Shown here one piece after another: positions 4,910 through 8,927 of a stretch of 8,927 nucleotides of DNA. This stretch comes from Bacillota bacterium. Its GTDB lineage: Bacteria > Bacillota > Clostridia > Oscillospirales > Ruminococcaceae. The DNA lies in the NCBI GenBank assembly GCA_023451415.1, contig JAEXZK010000196.1, positions 1 through 8,927 of the forward strand, written 5' to 3'. How positions within the stretch are numbered: the first letter of the stretch is position 1; the number at the start of each line of letters is the position of its first letter. Under the pieces are notes generated by a model, which had not been told where the DNA came from, searched no databases, and worked only from the letters and a program-made list of their open reading frames with translations. Made by a program: the position numbers and the translations under genes.

Positions 4910-6889
4910 ATGGTTAAAAAACCGAAGGACAAACAAGTCCCGGTTTATCTGTTCCACCAGGGCACCAACTACCAGGCCTACAAGATGCTGGGTGCACACT
5001 TTGTGGGGGATGAGACAGCGGAATTTGTCACATGGGCGCCCCATGCTGAAGCTGTGAGCGTGGTAGGGGATTTTAACTGTTGGGACGGCAGCCAGAACCC
5101 CATGATCCCTCTTTCCGAAGAAGGCCTCTGGCACTGCGTTGTCAGCGGCGTGCGGGAATATGACTCCTACAAGTTCCAGATAATCGCCCCCGAGGGGGAA
5201 AAGCTTTATAAATCCGACCCCTATGCCTTCCATACCGAAACACGTCCCGGCAATGCATCCAAAGTCTATGATATCGAAGGGTATAAATGGAAGGACGCCG
5301 CCTGGCTGCGCAAGCGGGCGATGGGCGACCTCCACAGCGGGCCGATGAATATCTATGAGGTCCACCTGGGCTCCTGGCGCACCTATCCCGACGGCAACCC
5401 GTTCAGCTACCAGAAGCTGGCCGAAGAGCTGGTGCCCTATGTCAAGGATATGGGATACACCCACATCGAACTGATGCCAGTGACGGAATATCCCTTTGAC
5501 GGCTCCTGGGGCTACCAGGTGACCGGATACTTTGCGCCCACCTCCCGCTTTGGCACACCCAAGGACTTTATGGCCTTTGTGGACGCCTGCCACAAGGAGG
5601 GTATCGGCGTCATCATGGACTGGGTGCCCGCCCACTTCCCCAAGGATGAGAACGGCCTGAGCCGGTTTGACGGAGACTGGTGCTACGAATATCAGGACGC
5701 CCGGAAGCGGGAGCACTACGAATGGGGGACCTGCGCCTTTGACTACGGCCGGTGCGAGGTCCAAAGCTTCCTGATCTCCAGCGCCATGTTTTGGGTGGAC
5801 AAATACCATATCGACGGCATCCGGGTGGATGCGGTGGCCTCCATGCTCTACCTGGACTATGGGCGTCAGGACGGCCAGTGGGCCCCCAACGAAAGCGGCG
5901 GAAAGGAGAACCTGGAGGCGGTGTCCCTGCTGCGCAAGCTTAACTCCGCGGTGCTCACGCAGTTCCCCCAGACGGCCATGATCGCGGAGGAGTCCACGGC
6001 CTGGCCGCTGGTGACGCGCCCCGACTATGTGGGCGGCCTCGGGTTCAACTTCAAATGGAATATGGGTTGGATGAACGACGTCCTCAGCTATATGTCCATG
6101 GATCCCTATTTCCGCAGCTATAACCATGACAAGCTGACCTTCAGCATGTTCTACGCCTTCAGCGAGAACTTTGTCATCCCCATCTCCCACGACGAGGTGG
6201 TTCACGGCAAGTGCTCCCTCATCAGCAAGATGCCGGGGGATTACCAGCAGAAGTTTGCCGGGGTCCGGGCCTTTCTGGGATATATGATGAGCTATCCGGG
6301 CAAGAAGCTGATCTTTATGGGGAGCGAATTTGGCCAGTTCATCGAATGGGACTTCCAGAAGCAGCTTGACTGGATGCTTCTGGACTACGAAAGCCACCGG
6401 CAGCTTCAGGCCTATGTCCGGGACCTGAACCGCTTCTATCAGAAAAACACCCCGTTGTGGCAGGTGGAGGACAGCTGGGATGGATACCAGTGGCTCAATG
6501 CCGACGACAACACCCATAATCTTATCTCCTACCGCCGCATCGACGAGGCGGGCAACCAGGTGGTGGTGCTGTGCAACTTCGCCCCGGTGGAGTGGCCGGC
6601 CTACCAGGTGGGAGTCCCCGCCGCCGACGGCTACAATGTGGTGTTCACCTCCGACAGCCTCAAGTATGGCGGTACGGGCACCCTCAACGGCAGGCTGATC
6701 CCCTGCCGCAAAAAAGAATGCAATGGGTACCAGCAGTCCATCACCCTCACAATCCCCCCTCTCTGCGCGGTGTACCTGAAGCCAAAATTTAAAGAAAAAA
6801 ACGCCGGCGGGGCACAGGCAAAAGCCCAGGCCAGGCCGGAATCTCCCCGAGCAAAAAAATCTCCAAAGCCCAAAGCGCCGGGAGCGTAA
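4910..6889 (+). CDS. glgB: 1,4-alpha-glucan (glycogen) branching enzyme, 659 aa
   Basis: GlgB cuts alpha-1,4 glucan chains and rejoins them as alpha-1,6 branches during glycogen synthesis in the cytosol. An N-terminal CBM48-like domain covers about residues 20-120 (FVTWAPHAEAVSVVGDFNCWDG). A GH13 barrel follows with region I DWVPAHFPKD (237-246), region II GIRVDAVASM with nucleophile D307, region III IAEEST with acid E360, and region IV PISHDEVVHGK with D428. The spacings D307-E360 (53) and E360-D428 (68) equal those of the E. coli enzyme. A C-terminal beta domain ends near residue 623. Residues 624-659 form an unusual Lys/Pro/Ala-rich basic tail. AAGGAGGG lies 7 nt before the ATG. It is first in the operon; glgC follows after 18 nt. 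Confidence 0.97.
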   Translation: MVKKPKDKQVPVYLFHQGTNYQAYKMLGAHFVGDETAEFVTWAPHAEAVSVVGDFNCWDGSQNPMIPLSEEGLWHCVVSGVREYDSYKFQIIAPEGEKLYKSDPYAFHTETRPGNASKVYDIEGYKWKDAAWLRKRAMGDLHSGPMNIYEVHLGSWRTYPDGNPFSYQKLAEELVPYVKDMGYTHIELMPVTEYPFDGSWGYQVTGYFAPTSRFGTPKDFMAFVDACHKEGIGVIMDWVPAHFPKDENGLSRFDGDWCYEYQDARKREHYEWGTCAFDYGRCEVQSFLISSAMFWVDKYHIDGIRVDAVASMLYLDYGRQDGQWAPNESGGKENLEAVSLLRKLNSAVLTQFPQTAMIAEESTAWPLVTRPDYVGGLGFNFKWNMGWMNDVLSYMSMDPYFRSYNHDKLTFSMFYAFSENFVIPISHDEVVHGKCSLISKMPGDYQQKFAGVRAFLGYMMSYPGKKLIFMGSEFGQFIEWDFQKQLDWMLLDYESHRQLQAYVRDLNRFYQKNTPLWQVEDSWDGYQWLNADDNTHNLISYRRIDEAGNQVVVLCNFAPVEWPAYQVGVPAADGYNVVFTSDSLKYGGTGTLNGRLIPCRKKECNGYQQSITLTIPPLCAVYLKPKFKEKNAGGAQAKAQARPESPRAKKSPKPKAPGA

Positions 6890-6907
6890 CAAAAGGAGGG
6901 TAAGCAC

Positions 6908-8149
6908 ATGTCGATGAAAAAAGAATGGGTGGCCATGCTGCTGGCCGGGGGCCAGGGAAGCCGTCTCTATGCCCTGACCCAAAAGCTGGCCAAGCCCGCT
7001 GTCCCTTTTGGCGGCAAATACCGGATCATTGATTTTCCCCTGTCCAACTGCGTCAACTCAGGCATTGATACCGTGGGCGTACTGACCCAGTACCAGCCTC
7101 TGGTCCTCAACGAGTACCTGGGCAACGGCCAGCCCTGGGACCTGGACCGCCTGAACGGCGGCGTCTTTACGCTGCCGCCCTACCAGAAGAGCTCCGGCTC
7201 CGACTGGTACACCGGCACCGCCAACGCCATCTATCAGAATATCCCCTTCATCGAGCGGTATGACCCGGAGTATGTGGTCATCCTCTCCGGCGACCATATC
7301 TATAAGATGGATTACCGCAAGATGCTCCAGCACCACAAGGATATGAATGCCGACTGCACCATCGCCGTCATTGAAGTGCCCATGGAGGAAGCGTCCCGCT
7401 TCGGCATCATGAACACCAATCCTGATACCAGCGTCTATGAGTTTGAGGAGAAGCCAAAGGAGCCCAAGAGCAATTTGGCATCCATGGGTATCTACATTTT
7501 TGGCTGGAACAAGCTGCGCAAGTACCTTATCGAGGACGAGGCCACCCCCGGTTCCAGCAACGATTTTGGCAAAAACATCATCCCCAACATGCTGGCGGCG
7601 GGGGAGAGGATGTTTACCTACGCCTTCGACGGCTACTGGAAGGACGTGGGCACCATTGACAGCCTGTGGGAGGCCAACATGGATTTGCTGGACCCCAACG
7701 TCCCGCTGGAGCTTTATGACCCCAACTGGAAAATCTATTCCCGCAACCCTGTCAAACCGCCGCACTACATCGCCCCTTGCGGTAAAGTGGAGAATTCCAT
7801 GATCACCGAAGGCTGCGAGATCGCCGGAGAGATCGACTTTTCCGTCCTCTTTTCCGGCGTGACGGTGGAGCAGGGGGCCGTGGTACGGGATTCCATCGTC
7901 ATGCCGGGGACTGTGATCAAGTCCGGCGCCCTGGTGCAGTACGCGATCCTGGCGGAGAACGTGGTGGTGGAGGAGAACGCCAAGATCGGCGAACGCCCCG
8001 AATGCGTCGAGGACAAGGACGGCTGGGGTGTGGCCGTGGTGGGCGCGGATATCACCGTGGGCCGTGGAGCCGTAGTGCCCCCAAAGGGGATGGTGGAAGC
8101 GGACATTCCCGCGGCAGAGACCAGAGAGGAGGAGAAGGACAATGGCTGA
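6908..8149 (+). CDS. glgC: Glucose-1-phosphate adenylyltransferase, catalytic subunit, 413 aa
   Basis: GlgC makes ADP-glucose and pyrophosphate from glucose-1-phosphate and ATP, the committed step of bacterial glycogen synthesis. The nucleotidyltransferase motifs are intact: [10 protein letters not shown] (11-20), [19 protein letters not shown] (29-47), GTANAIYQN (103-111), [10 protein letters not shown] with metal-binding D129, EFEEKPK with K182 for glucose-1-phosphate, SMGIYIF (192-198), and [13 protein letters not shown]. The C-terminal third has the hexapeptide-like pattern of a left-handed beta-helix (I/V-rich with AGAxV-type repeats). A charged tail (EEEKDNG) ends the protein. The ATG at 6908 follows AAGGAGGG by about 8 nt; the ATG two codons later is a less well spaced alternative. 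Its stop overlaps the glgD start by 8 nt, pointing to coupled translation. Confidence 0.97.
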   Translation: MSMKKEWVAMLLAGGQGSRLYALTQKLAKPAVPFGGKYRIIDFPLSNCVNSGIDTVGVLTQYQPLVLNEYLGNGQPWDLDRLNGGVFTLPPYQKSSGSDWYTGTANAIYQNIPFIERYDPEYVVILSGDHIYKMDYRKMLQHHKDMNADCTIAVIEVPMEEASRFGIMNTNPDTSVYEFEEKPKEPKSNLASMGIYIFGWNKLRKYLIEDEATPGSSNDFGKNIIPNMLAAGERMFTYAFDGYWKDVGTIDSLWEANMDLLDPNVPLELYDPNWKIYSRNPVKPPHYIAPCGKVENSMITEGCEIAGEIDFSVLFSGVTVEQGAVVRDSIVMPGTVIKSGALVQYAILAENVVVEENAKIGERPECVEDKDGWGVAVVGADITVGRGAVVPPKGMVEADIPAAETREEEKDNG

Positions 8150-8927
8150 CAAGATGCTGGGCATTGTATTTTCCAACATGCACGACACTTCTCTGGGGGA
8201 TCTGACCCTCCACCGCACCATGGGAAGCGTCCCTGTGGGCGGACGGTACCGCCTGGTAGATTTTCCCCTGTCCAATATGGTCAACTCCGGCGTACATGAC
8301 GTGGGCATCATAACCAAGAGCAATTATCATTCCCTCATGGACCATGTGGGCTCCGGCAGGGAGTGGGATTTGGCCAGGAAGATCGGGGGGCTGACCATCC
8401 TGCCGCCCTTTTCCCGCACCGGCTCCGGCATGTATAAGGGCAGCCTGGAGGCCCTGTGGGGCGTGATGGGCTACATACGCTCCTCCACTGCCAAGTATGC
8501 GATCCTCAGCGACTGCGACATTATGGCCAATGTGGATTACCGCGATGTGCTTCGGAGCCATAAGGAGGCCGGGGTGGGCATCACGGTGATTTATACCCGG
8601 CGGGAGATCGAAGAAAGCGATACGGACAATGTGGTCCTGAATATTGGCAAGGACGGCCTGCTGGGCGATCTGATGATCAATCCGGACCTCCAGGGGGATC
8701 AGAACCTTTACCTGAACATGGCCATCATAGACCGGGACCTGCTGGTCCGGCTGGTGACAGACGCCGTTTCCCGCGGTCGCTATTCCTTCTACCAGGATAT
8801 CCTGCAGACCCAGGCCCAGGCGGATCAGGTCAACTGCTACCGCTTTGAGGGGACCTGCTGCCGCATCCACTGCATGGAGAGTTACTTCCGTGCCAATATG
8901 ATGCTCCTGGACCGGGAGGCCCGGGCG
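8142..8927 (+). CDS. glgD: GlgD, non-catalytic-type ADP-glucose pyrophosphorylase subunit, 3'-truncated by window edge
   Basis: The frame opens at ATG 8142, inside the last codons of glgC, and runs without a stop to the window end (262 residues visible). GGAGGAG lies about 10 nt upstream. It is a GlgC paralogue: [21 protein letters not shown] (30-50) and [16 protein letters not shown] (75-90) match GlgC segments. The catalytic signatures are lost, however. The LAGGxGxRL loop is replaced by [28 protein letters not shown] by [20 protein letters not shown] by GSLEALWGV, and SMGIYIF by NMAIIDR. This is the known GlgD pattern. In Bacillus-type enzymes GlgD forms a hetero-oligomer with GlgC and raises or tunes its activity. 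The C-terminal beta-helix would lie beyond the window. Confidence 0.93.
   Translation, partial: MADKMLGIVFSNMHDTSLGDLTLHRTMGSVPVGGRYRLVDFPLSNMVNSGVHDVGIITKSNYHSLMDHVGSGREWDLARKIGGLTILPPFSRTGSGMYKGSLEALWGVMGYIRSSTAKYAILSDCDIMANVDYRDVLRSHKEAGVGITVIYTRREIEESDTDNVVLNIGKDGLLGDLMINPDLQGDQNLYLNMAIIDRDLLVRLVTDAVSRGRYSFYQDILQTQAQADQVNCYRFEGTCCRIHCMESYFRANMMLLDREARA

Noticed and set aside
4877..6982. 701-codon open frame on the minus strand opposite glgB
   Set aside because: It mirrors glgB, whose catalytic motifs are all intact. The antisense product has low-complexity His/Val/Gly/Leu composition with no recognisable domain, as expected for the complement of a GC-rich gene.
7058..8870. Long minus-strand open frames opposite glgC and glgD
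   Set aside because: They are antisense shadows of two firmly identified genes, with His-rich, domain-free products and no ribosome sites in sensible positions.

Overview
The window looks like chromosomal DNA of a GC-rich member of the Clostridia, most likely an Oscillospiraceae/Ruminococcaceae-type gut anaerobe. The evidence is Firmicute-style AGGAGG ribosome sites, sigma-A promoters with 17-nt spacers, U-tract terminators, and a glgB-glgC-glgD order with a separate GlgD subunit. The genus-level guess is inference; no rRNA or other phylogenetic marker is present.

Layout. The left edge (1-1022, +) is the 3' part of a sodium:solute symporter. It is followed by about 180 nt of non-coding sequence that can fold, ending in a strong intrinsic terminator at 1204-1233. 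Next come leftward genes: a cysteine-rich DUF3795-type protein (1266-1826), a 50-residue protein of unknown function (1976-2128), and a two-repeat DUF1508/YegP-type protein (2479-2853). Each has its own promoter or terminator signals. Between the last two lies a non-coding island (about 2151-2394) with two tandem 43-bp repeats, several palindromes and a 12-bp direct repeat at both ends; that repeat reads as an extended -10 promoter element. A leftward two-gene operon follows: a PHP-domain phosphoesterase (3652-4521) and then a 5'-methylthioadenosine/S-adenosylhomocysteine nucleosidase (2961-3638), 13 nt apart.

The right half (4910-8927, +) is a glycogen synthesis operon. It encodes branching enzyme GlgB, ADP-glucose pyrophosphorylase GlgC, and the start of GlgD, a GlgC-like subunit lacking the usual catalytic motifs. 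The gap is 18 nt between glgB and glgC, and glgC and glgD overlap by 8 nt. GlgC (with GlgD) makes ADP-glucose, a glycogen synthase (presumably downstream, outside the window) would elongate chains, and GlgB adds alpha-1,6 branches. The 388-nt divergent region 4522-4909 holds a near-consensus glgB promoter, a possible second upstream promoter, a pair of mutually exclusive hairpins and a 14-bp AT palindrome.

The coding content is ordinary housekeeping and storage metabolism, and I see no convincing new multi-gene system. The most interesting unexplained parts are the possible structured RNA behind the symporter gene, the palindromic repeat island at 2151-2394, and the long glgB leader.
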